Source: Natrinema salaciae
GTDB taxonomy: Archaea > Halobacteriota > Halobacteria > Halobacteriales > Natrialbaceae
Reading direction: 5' to 3'
Length of the DNA stretch: 64,000 nt
Assembly (NCBI RefSeq): GCF_900110865.1
Contig: NZ_FOFD01000004.1
Location: 186,001-250,000, forward strand
Shown: positions 45,064 through 53,408 of the stretch, one piece after another
How the letters are laid out: every line of letters begins with the position of its first letter
Numbering within the stretch: position 1 is the stretch's first letter
Program-made: the position numbers and the translations under genes
The notes under the pieces: model-generated
The model's database searches: none
Told to the model about the DNA's origin: nothing
Seen by the model: only the letters and a program-made list of their open reading frames with translations

Positions 45064-46108
45064 CGCCGCGGCGACCGGCCCACCGCTCGACATCGACGGC
45101 CTCCGGACCGCGCTCCACTGCCCCCGCCGATACGAGTTCGCCCACGTCCACGGCCTCGAGGGCGGCGACGACGACGCGATCGACGACCGCGTCGACCTGC
45201 TGCGGACCGCCATCTGCGACGCGCTCCGGAGCGGCGAGACGGATCGCGAGGAACTCGAGGCCGTCGCCCGCGATCGACTCGCGACGCGCTGGACCGACCA
45301 CGACGAGCCGTTCCACTCCGCGACGCAGCGCCGCCACGAACGCCGGGTGCTCGAGGCGACCCTGTCCGCGTACCTCGAGCGCGTCGGGGCCGACCACGCG
45401 GCGGGGATCGAGCGGCTGGACGACGACGCGGCCCGCGGCGAGCTGATCGGGCCGCGACTGCCGCTCTCGAGGACGATCGGGATCTCGGCGTCGAGCGCGA
45501 CGGCCGACGACGGACGCGAGGGCGACGCGGTAACGATCGACGCGACGGTCGACTACGTCTACGGCGACGGCTCGTCGATCGTCGGCGTCCGGTTCGTCCC
45601 GACGCTCGCGCCGCTGGGTCGCCTGCGCTACCGGTCCGAGTGGGAGGGCGACGTCGCCGAACTGTTCGCCGATCACTTCGACGCCGATTCCGACGCGTTC
45701 GACCCGGACCCGGTCGGTGCGCTCTTCGAGACCGCGGTCGTCCTCGACGGCCTCCGCGGCCTCCGCGACCGACTCGAGCTCGAGGACCGGACCTGTCGCT
45801 ACGTCCAGATCCCGCTGGCCGATCGGTCGAGGACGACGGTGAACTGGGTGCGGGGCACCGTCGAGACGAGCCTCGAAGTCGCCGATCTGACCGACGTCTA
45901 CATCGATCACCACACCTACGGCATGACTCACGAGCATCGGAACGACACCGTCGACGATCGGCTCGCCGCGGTCGCCGCCCGGTTGATTTCGGGACCGTTC
46001 GATCCGTCCGAGCGGTGGGAGCGGATCGCGGAACACGCCTGCCCCGACTGTGACTACACCGTCTGCTGTCAGGAGTACATCGCCCAGGAGGTGCGCTTCG
46101 ATGGCTGA
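45056..46108 (+). CDS. Cas4/AddB-like Fe-S nuclease fold, probably inactive
   Basis: 350 residues from GTG 45056. Cys22 in LHCPRRYEF and C329, C332 and C337/C338 in CPDCDYTVCCQEYI match the four-Cys [4Fe-4S] staple of Cas4/AddB-type PD-(D/E)XK nucleases. In the expected active-site strand pair, TIDATVDYVYGDGSSIVGVR, the D/E-x-K triad is missing: GVRF stands where DYK would be. It therefore looks like a non-catalytic DNA-binding subunit. It is coupled to both flanking genes by 8-bp overlaps, so the three products are made together. Confidence 0.65.
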   Translation: MTDAAATGPPLDIDGLRTALHCPRRYEFAHVHGLEGGDDDAIDDRVDLLRTAICDALRSGETDREELEAVARDRLATRWTDHDEPFHSATQRRHERRVLEATLSAYLERVGADHAAGIERLDDDAARGELIGPRLPLSRTIGISASSATADDGREGDAVTIDATVDYVYGDGSSIVGVRFVPTLAPLGRLRYRSEWEGDVAELFADHFDADSDAFDPDPVGALFETAVVLDGLRGLRDRLELEDRTCRYVQIPLADRSRTTVNWVRGTVETSLEVADLTDVYIDHHTYGMTHEHRNDTVDDRLAAVAARLISGPFDPSERWERIAEHACPDCDYTVCCQEYIAQEVRFDG

Positions 46109-49100
46109 GGAGGGACGGCCGACGGCGGACGCCCGGGATCTCGTCGCCGCCGACGGGGTCGAGCCGAGAGGCAATCAGCAGACGGTCATCGACAGTCGCG
46201 CGGCCTGTACCTCGGTCGACGCGGGAGCCGGCACCGGAAAGACGACGACCATGCTCGTCCGGATCGAGCGCGCCATCGAACGGGGGGAGGTCGATCCCGA
46301 CGACGTGCTCGTGTTGACCTTCGCGAACGAAGCCGCCGCGAGCATTCGCGCGGCGGTCGCCGAGCGGCTCGATCCCGACGCCGCGGCGGCGATCGACGTC
46401 TACACCTATCATTCGTTCTGTTACCGGCTCGTCCGCGAGTACGCCTACTACCTGGGGTACTCGCCCGAGTTCGACGTCGTCACCGAGCGCACGCGGCGGC
46501 GGATCATCGGCCGGTTGCTCACCGAAAACGACTACGGCTTCGCGGCCGCGTCGACCCGCAACGACGGCTCGTCGGCCGACCTCACGGATTCGGTCGACCG
46601 CTTTATTCGGGCGATGAGTCAGGAGGACGTCACGCCCGCGGACCTCCAGTCGGGACTGCCGCCGGTGCGAACCCTCGAACTGTGCAACGAGTTCGTCCTG
46701 TGGCTCGAGCGGACCGCCGGCGAGGAGCTGTCCTTCGACAACGAGGCGCTGCGCTACTTCAACCGGGACGACCACCTCGAGACGGCCCGGGAGTCGCTGG
46801 TCGACTACGGGAAACTGGTCTCGTTCTGCCGGGAGAAGATCGCGGAAGCGCCGGAAGCCTTTCGCGACGACGACCTGGTTCGGGATATCGATCAGTACCT
46901 CCGAGTGCTGCAGACGTGCGTGACGAACACGATCGACACGCTCTCGCTGGACGACCGAACGACGAAACACCTGCCGCGGGCGCTGTTCGGCAACCGGATC
47001 TGGGGACAGGCGACGAGCCGGATCGAACAGACCCCCTTCGGTCGCCTGAAACACTACGTCGAGTTTCTGCGGCTCGCCCGCCACTACACCGACGTCTACG
47101 CGGACTACCACGCGCACCTCGAGCGCGAGCGGACGATGGACTTCGACGAACTGGTGCGGACGGCGACCGGCCTGCTGGACGACGACAGAATCGCCGCGGA
47201 GATCACCGACCGGTGGAGCCAGGTCTACTGCGACGAGTTCCAGGACACCGACGAGACGCAGTTCGCGCTGCTCACCGAACTCACGGACGGCGCCGACCGA
47301 CCCGATCTGCTCGCGATCGGCGACAAGGACCAGGCGATCTACGGCTGGCGCGGCACGGACCGCGAGGGGCTGGACCGGCTGGCCGACGCCTACGACGACC
47401 ACCGGGGAATCGAGCTCGAACTCAACTTCCGCTCGCGACAGGAGATCCTGGACCTGACCAACGCCTGTGACTACGGCCCGCAGTCCTCGAAGACGCTGCG
47501 GGAGGACGGCCGGACGGCCGGCACGTACGACGAGCGCGAGCCGCCGGATCGGGTCGTCAAGATCGAGAGCGACGCGGTCCCGCAGTCGACCCCCGAGCAA
47601 GTCGCGACGACGGTCTCGCGGCTGCTCAACGGGGAGGCCGCGAACGTCCCCCGGCGCTCGCTGGGCGACATCGCGGTCATCGTCCGGACCAACCGCCACG
47701 CGCAGGCGGTGGCCGAGGAGCTCCGCGAGTTGCAGATCCCCTACGAGATCTCCGGCTCGCCCCGGGGGGAGATCTCCCCCGGCATTCGGACCGTCCTCTC
47801 GTACCTCCGCATCCTCGTCGAGCCGACCGCGGACGCCCACCTCCGGCGCGTGCTGCTCTACCGCTACCGGCTCACGGAGGGGGATCTCGCGACGCTACAG
47901 CGGCAGGACGGCTCGCTGTACGACGCGGTGACGGCGGCCGATCCGGCGGCGCTCGACCTCGAGCACCCCGAGCGGCTCGAGACGGCTCGCGATCACGTCG
48001 CCGCCCTCGAGCGGTTCCGCGACGTCTACCCGCTCTCGGGCTTTCTGCGCCGGTTCCGGGAACTGACCCGAATCGAGTGGTTCTGCGCGAGCGAGGAGCG
48101 CGCGCAGTTCGACCGGATCGAGCGGTTCGTCGAGGCCTACACCGCCGACGGCGTCGTCCAGTCGCTGACGACCGACTTCGTCGAGGCGCTCGCGGGGACG
48201 CTCCGGAGCGGCGGGAGCGACCGGGCCCGCGGGAGCCGATCGGCGGACAGCGTCGACGTGATGACGGTCCATCAGGCCAAAGGTCTCGAGTTCGATACGG
48301 TCCTCGTCCCCTTCCTCTCGGACGAGGAGTGGTGCGTCGACGGCGACTACGTCGAACGGGCCCGCTATCGGCTGCTCGCTGCGACGCTGGACGACGAGGT
48401 CGATGCCCCCCTGCTCGCCGATCTCGCGGCCGAGCGGGTCGGCGAGGAGTGGCGGGTGCTCCACGTCGCGCTCACCCGGGCCGAAGAGCACCTGTTCCTG
48501 TTCGGTTCCGACTACGACTACGACGGCGCGGCCGACGAACTCGCGGCGTCGACGGCCGAGACCTGTCTGGCTGCCGATATCGAGTGGTCGGTGACCGGCC
48601 AGCGGATGAACCTGTGGTCGTCGCTGACCGAGAGCGTCGAGCGCGTCCGCGAGACCTACCCCGAGACGGTCGTCGACCGGACGGACGAGATCGCCGCCTC
48701 GGCCGGCGAGAGCCCGGGAACGATCACTTACGACGCCGACTCCGACGACCGCCCCGTCGAACCCCTCGAGACCCGTGAGGCGATCGCGACCGTCCACCGG
48801 CTGGGCCGGCTGCTCCGCGACGGATCGCTGTTGCCGGCCGCCGACGCCGCGAGCCACGGCGGCCTCGAGGGCGGGAGCGACGACCGACCGGGGCCGAGTC
48901 GGACCCGAATTCCGAGCGGGCGGCGTCTCTCCGCGCTGACGGCCGACACGGTCCGGTTCCCCGTCGAAACGCTCGCGGCCGCGACCGAGCTGCCGGTCGC
49001 GATGCGACACAGCTACTCGGCGATGGACACCTACGAGACCTGCGCGCGGAAGCACTACCTCGATCACGTCGTCCGGGCGATCGACGATCCGATCGGCGCA

Positions 49101-49814
49101 GCCGCGGGAGACGCCGCGGAGCCCGAGACGAACGGCGGGCCGTCCGCGGCGACCGACGACTCGGCGTCGCGAGTCGTCGGCACCGTCTTCCACGACGTCG
49201 CCGAAGAGGCCTTCCACCGGGAGTACCGCACCCGCGAGGCCTGGCGGGAGGCTGCCGTCCGACAGCTCACCGCGCGGGATCTGCTCGAGCACCGCGAGGC
49301 CGTGCTCGCCTGCGTCGACCGCTACTTCGGGGCGAGCGCACCCGCGTTCGACCGGCCGATCGCCGACTGGGAGACGCTGGCCGCGGAGCTGCCCTTCGCG
49401 CTCGAGGACGTGGCCGGCGTGACGGGAGACGTGGTCGGCTACGTGGACTCGGTCCGACGGCTTCCCGACGGCGGACTCGCCGTCCTCGACTACAAGACGA
49501 CGGCCGAGCGGATCGCGCCCACAGACGCGGTCCAGCTCTCGCTGTACCTGCGGGCCTGCGCGGACCGGTTCGACGAGCCGCTGTCGGCCGCCGGCTACGT
49601 CTACGTCGGCGACGTCGACGGCCCCCGCGTCGATCTCTTCGAGCCCGGCGAGTTGCCGCCGTGGGAGTCGGTGCTCGAGACGCTCGAAGCTGTCGACGAG
49701 CCGTCGTTCGCCGAGACGACGTCCGGCGAGCACTGCCGGCACTGTCCCCACCGGTCGCTGGGCTGTGGGCCGGACGAGTACGCGCCCGGAACCGACGCGA
49801 CGGGTGACGACTGA
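46101..49814 (+). CDS. UvrD/RecB-type helicase with C-terminal Fe-S PD-(D/E)XK nuclease
   Basis: 1237 residues from ATG 46101. SF1A helicase motifs are complete: Walker A DAGAGTGKTTTM, motif II VYCDEFQDTDETQ, motif III AIGDKDQAIYGWRGTD, motif IV ELNFRS, motif V MTVHQAKGLEFDTVLVPF, motif VI LHVALTRAEEHLFLF. The C-terminal nuclease has GYVDSVRRLPDGGLAVLDYK (D...DxK). Its iron-sulfur staple cysteines are C981, C1212, C1215 and C1222. This is the architecture of AddA/RecB plus an AddB-type Fe-S nuclease. With the two overlapping upstream genes it probably forms a DNA-end resection complex. Confidence 0.88.
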   Translation: MAEEGRPTADARDLVAADGVEPRGNQQTVIDSRAACTSVDAGAGTGKTTTMLVRIERAIERGEVDPDDVLVLTFANEAAASIRAAVAERLDPDAAAAIDVYTYHSFCYRLVREYAYYLGYSPEFDVVTERTRRRIIGRLLTENDYGFAAASTRNDGSSADLTDSVDRFIRAMSQEDVTPADLQSGLPPVRTLELCNEFVLWLERTAGEELSFDNEALRYFNRDDHLETARESLVDYGKLVSFCREKIAEAPEAFRDDDLVRDIDQYLRVLQTCVTNTIDTLSLDDRTTKHLPRALFGNRIWGQATSRIEQTPFGRLKHYVEFLRLARHYTDVYADYHAHLERERTMDFDELVRTATGLLDDDRIAAEITDRWSQVYCDEFQDTDETQFALLTELTDGADRPDLLAIGDKDQAIYGWRGTDREGLDRLADAYDDHRGIELELNFRSRQEILDLTNACDYGPQSSKTLREDGRTAGTYDEREPPDRVVKIESDAVPQSTPEQVATTVSRLLNGEAANVPRRSLGDIAVIVRTNRHAQAVAEELRELQIPYEISGSPRGEISPGIRTVLSYLRILVEPTADAHLRRVLLYRYRLTEGDLATLQRQDGSLYDAVTAADPAALDLEHPERLETARDHVAALERFRDVYPLSGFLRRFRELTRIEWFCASEERAQFDRIERFVEAYTADGVVQSLTTDFVEALAGTLRSGGSDRARGSRSADSVDVMTVHQAKGLEFDTVLVPFLSDEEWCVDGDYVERARYRLLAATLDDEVDAPLLADLAAERVGEEWRVLHVALTRAEEHLFLFGSDYDYDGAADELAASTAETCLAADIEWSVTGQRMNLWSSLTESVERVRETYPETVVDRTDEIAASAGESPGTITYDADSDDRPVEPLETREAIATVHRLGRLLRDGSLLPAADAASHGGLEGGSDDRPGPSRTRIPSGRRLSALTADTVRFPVETLAAATELPVAMRHSYSAMDTYETCARKHYLDHVVRAIDDPIGAAAGDAAEPETNGGPSAATDDSASRVVGTVFHDVAEEAFHREYRTREAWREAAVRQLTARDLLEHREAVLACVDRYFGASAPAFDRPIADWETLAAELPFALEDVAGVTGDVVGYVDSVRRLPDGGLAVLDYKTTAERIAPTDAVQLSLYLRACADRFDEPLSAAGYVYVGDVDGPRVDLFEPGELPPWESVLETLEAVDEPSFAETTSGEHCRHCPHRSLGCGPDEYAPGTDATGDD

Positions 49815-49844
49815 CGGGAGCCGCTCGTGTTCGGTCCGGAGCGG

Positions 49845-52800
49845 TCACGTCTCGCGACCGCTCGCGGCGGGGAGCGTAACCGAGAACGTCGTCCCCGCGC
49901 CGGGCTCGGAGTCGACCCGGATGTCGCCGCCGTGGCGTTCGACGATCCGCTCGCACAGCGCGAGCCCCACTCCGGTTCCGGCGTGTTCCTCGTGTGTGTG
50001 AAGCCGCTGGAACACCTCGAAGATCCGATCCTGTTCCTCGGGGTCGATGCCGATCCCCCGGTCGCTGACCGAAACCCGCCACATCGAGCCCGCACGCTCG
50101 GCCGTGACCGAGACCCGCGGCGGCTCGTCGCCGCTGTACTCGAGCGCGTTCGACAGCAGGTTCTGGAACACCTGCCGAAGCTGATCCGCATCGCCGTCGA
50201 CGACGGGCAGGGACTCGGTCGCGATTTCGGCGTCGGTCTCCTCGATCCGCAACTGGAGGTCGGTGAGCACGTCGTCGACCACCTCGTTCAGGTCGGTCGG
50301 TTCGAGCGGATCGCCCCGGGTCTCGACCCGCGAGTACTCGAGGAGTGCGTCGATCATCGCGCGCATGCGCTCCGCGCCGTCGACGGCGTAGTCGAGGAAC
50401 TCCTCGCCGTCCGCGTCGAAGACCTCGCCGTACCGATCCTCGAGCAACTGGAGGTAGCTCGTCACCATCCGCAGCGGTTCCTGCAGATCGTGCGAGACGG
50501 CGTACGCGAACTGCTCCAAGCGTTCGTTCGACGCCTCGAGCTTTCGCTGATACTCTCGGCGTTCCGTGATATCCTGCACCAGTACCATGCCGGCGGCGAT
50601 GTCACCGTCGTCGTTCTCGACCGGGAGCGTGTGCACGAACCAGTGGCGGTCGTGGAACTCGATCTCGAGGGTGTTGGGGTCGCCGTCGAGCGCCGCTCGA
50701 AAGTTCGGCTCGAACTGCGCGGCCAGATCCGCCGGGTAGCGCTCCCAGAGGGTCTTGCCGACGATCTCGTCCGCCGAAACGCCGACTCCCTCCAGAATCG
50801 CCCCGCCGGCGGCCGTGTACCGGAGGTCCTCGTCGAACAGCGCCACTGCACCGTTCGGGAAGTTCTCGACGAGCGTCCGGTACCGTCGTTCGGACGCCGC
50901 AAGTCGGCGTTGGGCCCGCCTGCGGTCGGTAACGTCGCTCATCGTGACGACCCCGCGAACCACCTCGCCGGTGTCGTCACGGATCGGCATTCCCTCCACC
51001 TCGACGCACCGGTGTTCGCCGTCGGCAGCGTCGATCTCGAAGACGTCCGGTTCGGTGACCGCCTCGCCGCGAAGTACTCGGGCCAGCGGCATCTCTTCGG
51101 GCTCGACTCGCTCGCCCGAGTCGGCCCACCACACCGGGTACTGCTTGTAATCCTCGACGGAGTCGGCGTCGAACACGTCCCCGCCCCAGATGTCGTGTGC
51201 CGTGTCGTTGGCCGCGACGAGCTCCCCGTCGGCCTCCGCGACGACGACACCGACCGGGAGGACCTCGAACAGGGTCTCGAGTTGTTCCTTGTTCCGCTCG
51301 AGTTCGCGCTTGCGCTCCTCGCGTTCGGAGACGTCGCGAACGACGCCAGCGCGACCGACCTCGTCGTCGGTCTCGAAGGGGGTAAGCCGGGTAACGACCG
51401 GGATCTCGCCGTCGGCCGCTTTGACGCGCTCGTCCAGTTCCGCGATGTCGGTTTCGCCCTCGATCAGCTCCCGCTGGAGTCGCTCGGCTCGGTCGACCTT
51501 CGGTTTCCGGAACACCGACGAGGCGTGCTCGCCGACCAGCGACTCGCGGTCGCGGTCGAGCATGGTCGCGAAGGCCTCGTTTACGGTGAGGAATCGGCTG
51601 TCCCCGTCGAGGACGTAGACGCCGTCGTCGATCGTCTCCAGGATCCGCTCGTACCGCTGGAGTGTCCGCTCGCGCGTCTTTCGCTGGGTGATATCGCGGT
51701 CCGAGACGATGATCGACACCACCTCGCCGTCGTCGTTCGTGACCGGCCGGAAGTAACCGCTGAGCGCGTACCGCTGGCCGTCCGGGCCGGTGAGCTCCGT
51801 CTCGAAGTCGACGTACTCGCCGGCCGCCGCCCGTGCAGTCCACTCCTCGACGTCGTCTCGGACGGCCGCGGATTCGCCCCACCAGGGAGTCTCCCAGAAC
51901 GGCTCGCCGATCACAGCCTCGAGGTTGGCCTCGATGTACTCCATCGCCGTCCCGTTGATGTCGAGTACCGTTCCGTCCGGTTCGAGCAACCCGACGAGGA
52001 TGTTCGGGTCCTCGAAGACGGCCTCGTATCGGCGCTCCTTGCGCTCGAGTTCCCGTTCGCGCGCCCGTCGCTCGGTAACGTCCCGGGAGATAGCGAGCAC
52101 GTACCCCCGATCCAGTTCGACGTAGGACGCGTTGACTTCCACGGGATAGGTCGTCCCGTCCCTTCGCCGGTGGCGGCCGTCGAACGTGATCGTCCCCTCC
52201 GCTCGCAGGTCATCGACGAAGGACTGCCAGGCGTCCCGATCGGGAAGCCCGGTTTCGACATCGGGGACGGTTAGGTCCAGGAAGGTCTCCCGAGAGTAGC
52301 CGCGGCGTCGACAGGCCGTCTCGTTGACGTCCAGGTACCGACCGGTGTCCGGATCGATGACCAGCACGCTGTCGGTGGAGTGGTCGAGCAGAACGCGGAA
52401 CAGTTCGAGCTCCCGCTCGCGGCGTTTCTGCTCGGTGATATCCTCGATGATCCCCTCGACGTCGACCAGGTCGCCGTCGTCGTCGAAGACGCCGCGGCCG
52501 TAGTCCCTGACCCACCGCCGGTCGCCGTCCGCGGTTTCGATCCGGTAGGTCTCCGAAAACGTCCCCCCATCGCCAGCCTCGCGTTGCACCGCCTCCCAGA
52601 GGTCCCGACGGTCCGCCTGAACCACGACGTCCTCGCCCCAGACGACGTCCCCGCGCTCGAGCGCCTCGGGCTCGTAGCCGGTGATGTCCCGACAGGCATC
52701 GCTGACGAACTGCATGGGCCAGCCCCGCTCGTTCCGACAGCGGTAGACCATTCCAGGAACGTTGTCGATCAGCGTCGAGAGCTGTCGTTCCCGTTCGCGG

Positions 52801-53261
52801 AGCTCCTGTTCCAGCTCCCGGCGTTCGATGATGGCCTCGGCGCGCTTCCGATCGCTCACGTCTCGAACGATGCCGACGGTTCCCCGGAATTCGCCGTCGT
52901 CGATCAGGAGACTCGATCGGAGTTCACAGGGGATCGTCTCCCCGTCGGCAGTCCGTACCGTCAGTTCGAACGGTTGCTGCGGCCGTTCGCCCGTCTCGAG
53001 GCGAGCGTCGATGTGCCGTCCGATCCGCTCGTGATCGTCCTCGTCGATGACGAGCGAAACGGTCGCTCCGAGAAGTTCGTCGCGCGTGTAGCCGGTCAAC
53101 TCGACGAGACGGTCGTTGACCGCGACGAACTGCCCGTCGGGATCGAGCTGGTAGATGGCATCGTCGACGATGTCCACGAGCGTTCGATACCGCTGAAGCG
53201 CCTCGGACTCGTCGACGTCCCCCCAGAACGTCAACCCCGGGGCGTCCGCTCGGTCGCTCAT
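49845..53261 (-). CDS. Multi-PAS sensor histidine kinase
   Basis: 1138 residues, cytoplasmic, no membrane helix. Seven consecutive PAS domains begin at about LVDIVDDAIYQLDPDG, LIDNVPGMVYRCRNE, LLDHSTDSVLVIDPD, VFEDPNILVGLLEPDG, ILETIDDGVYVLDGD, LFEVLPVGVVVAEAD and LVENFPNGAVALFDED. The kinase core follows: H-box AYAVSHDLQEPLRMV, N-box FQNLLSNALEYSG, G1 DRGIGIDPEEQDRIFEVFQR, G2 GTGVGLALC. It autophosphorylates on His and signals to an unlinked regulator. Start at ATG 53261 is chosen over longer readings, which are Arg-rich. Confidence 0.93.
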   Translation of the reverse strand: MSDRADAPGLTFWGDVDESEALQRYRTLVDIVDDAIYQLDPDGQFVAVNDRLVELTGYTRDELLGATVSLVIDEDDHERIGRHIDARLETGERPQQPFELTVRTADGETIPCELRSSLLIDDGEFRGTVGIVRDVSDRKRAEAIIERRELEQELRERERQLSTLIDNVPGMVYRCRNERGWPMQFVSDACRDITGYEPEALERGDVVWGEDVVVQADRRDLWEAVQREAGDGGTFSETYRIETADGDRRWVRDYGRGVFDDDGDLVDVEGIIEDITEQKRRERELELFRVLLDHSTDSVLVIDPDTGRYLDVNETACRRRGYSRETFLDLTVPDVETGLPDRDAWQSFVDDLRAEGTITFDGRHRRRDGTTYPVEVNASYVELDRGYVLAISRDVTERRARERELERKERRYEAVFEDPNILVGLLEPDGTVLDINGTAMEYIEANLEAVIGEPFWETPWWGESAAVRDDVEEWTARAAAGEYVDFETELTGPDGQRYALSGYFRPVTNDDGEVVSIIVSDRDITQRKTRERTLQRYERILETIDDGVYVLDGDSRFLTVNEAFATMLDRDRESLVGEHASSVFRKPKVDRAERLQRELIEGETDIAELDERVKAADGEIPVVTRLTPFETDDEVGRAGVVRDVSEREERKRELERNKEQLETLFEVLPVGVVVAEADGELVAANDTAHDIWGGDVFDADSVEDYKQYPVWWADSGERVEPEEMPLARVLRGEAVTEPDVFEIDAADGEHRCVEVEGMPIRDDTGEVVRGVVTMSDVTDRRRAQRRLAASERRYRTLVENFPNGAVALFDEDLRYTAAGGAILEGVGVSADEIVGKTLWERYPADLAAQFEPNFRAALDGDPNTLEIEFHDRHWFVHTLPVENDDGDIAAGMVLVQDITERREYQRKLEASNERLEQFAYAVSHDLQEPLRMVTSYLQLLEDRYGEVFDADGEEFLDYAVDGAERMRAMIDALLEYSRVETRGDPLEPTDLNEVVDDVLTDLQLRIEETDAEIATESLPVVDGDADQLRQVFQNLLSNALEYSGDEPPRVSVTAERAGSMWRVSVSDRGIGIDPEEQDRIFEVFQRLHTHEEHAGTGVGLALCERIVERHGGDIRVDSEPGAGTTFSVTLPAASGRET

Positions 53262-53408
53262 GTCCGCGGAAAAAGTGACGAAGGCGTATAAGCTCCGTCC
53301 CGGTGCATCGCGTCCCCGGTCGGCGTCGCGTCTCCCTGACCGCAGCCACGGACCGAACCGCACCACCCGCCAGCCTGTGCGGAGCGGGGTCTCCGTCGAC
53401 AGCGGCAA

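Noticed and set aside
42766-49751. Very long open frames on the minus strand across the helicase-nuclease operon
   Set aside because: They are GC-rich antisense shadows. The forward frames carry recognisable motifs and coupled overlaps.
49827-52274. Long forward frame opposite the histidine kinase
   Set aside because: Antisense shadow with no domain signal; PAS and kinase motifs are on the minus strand.
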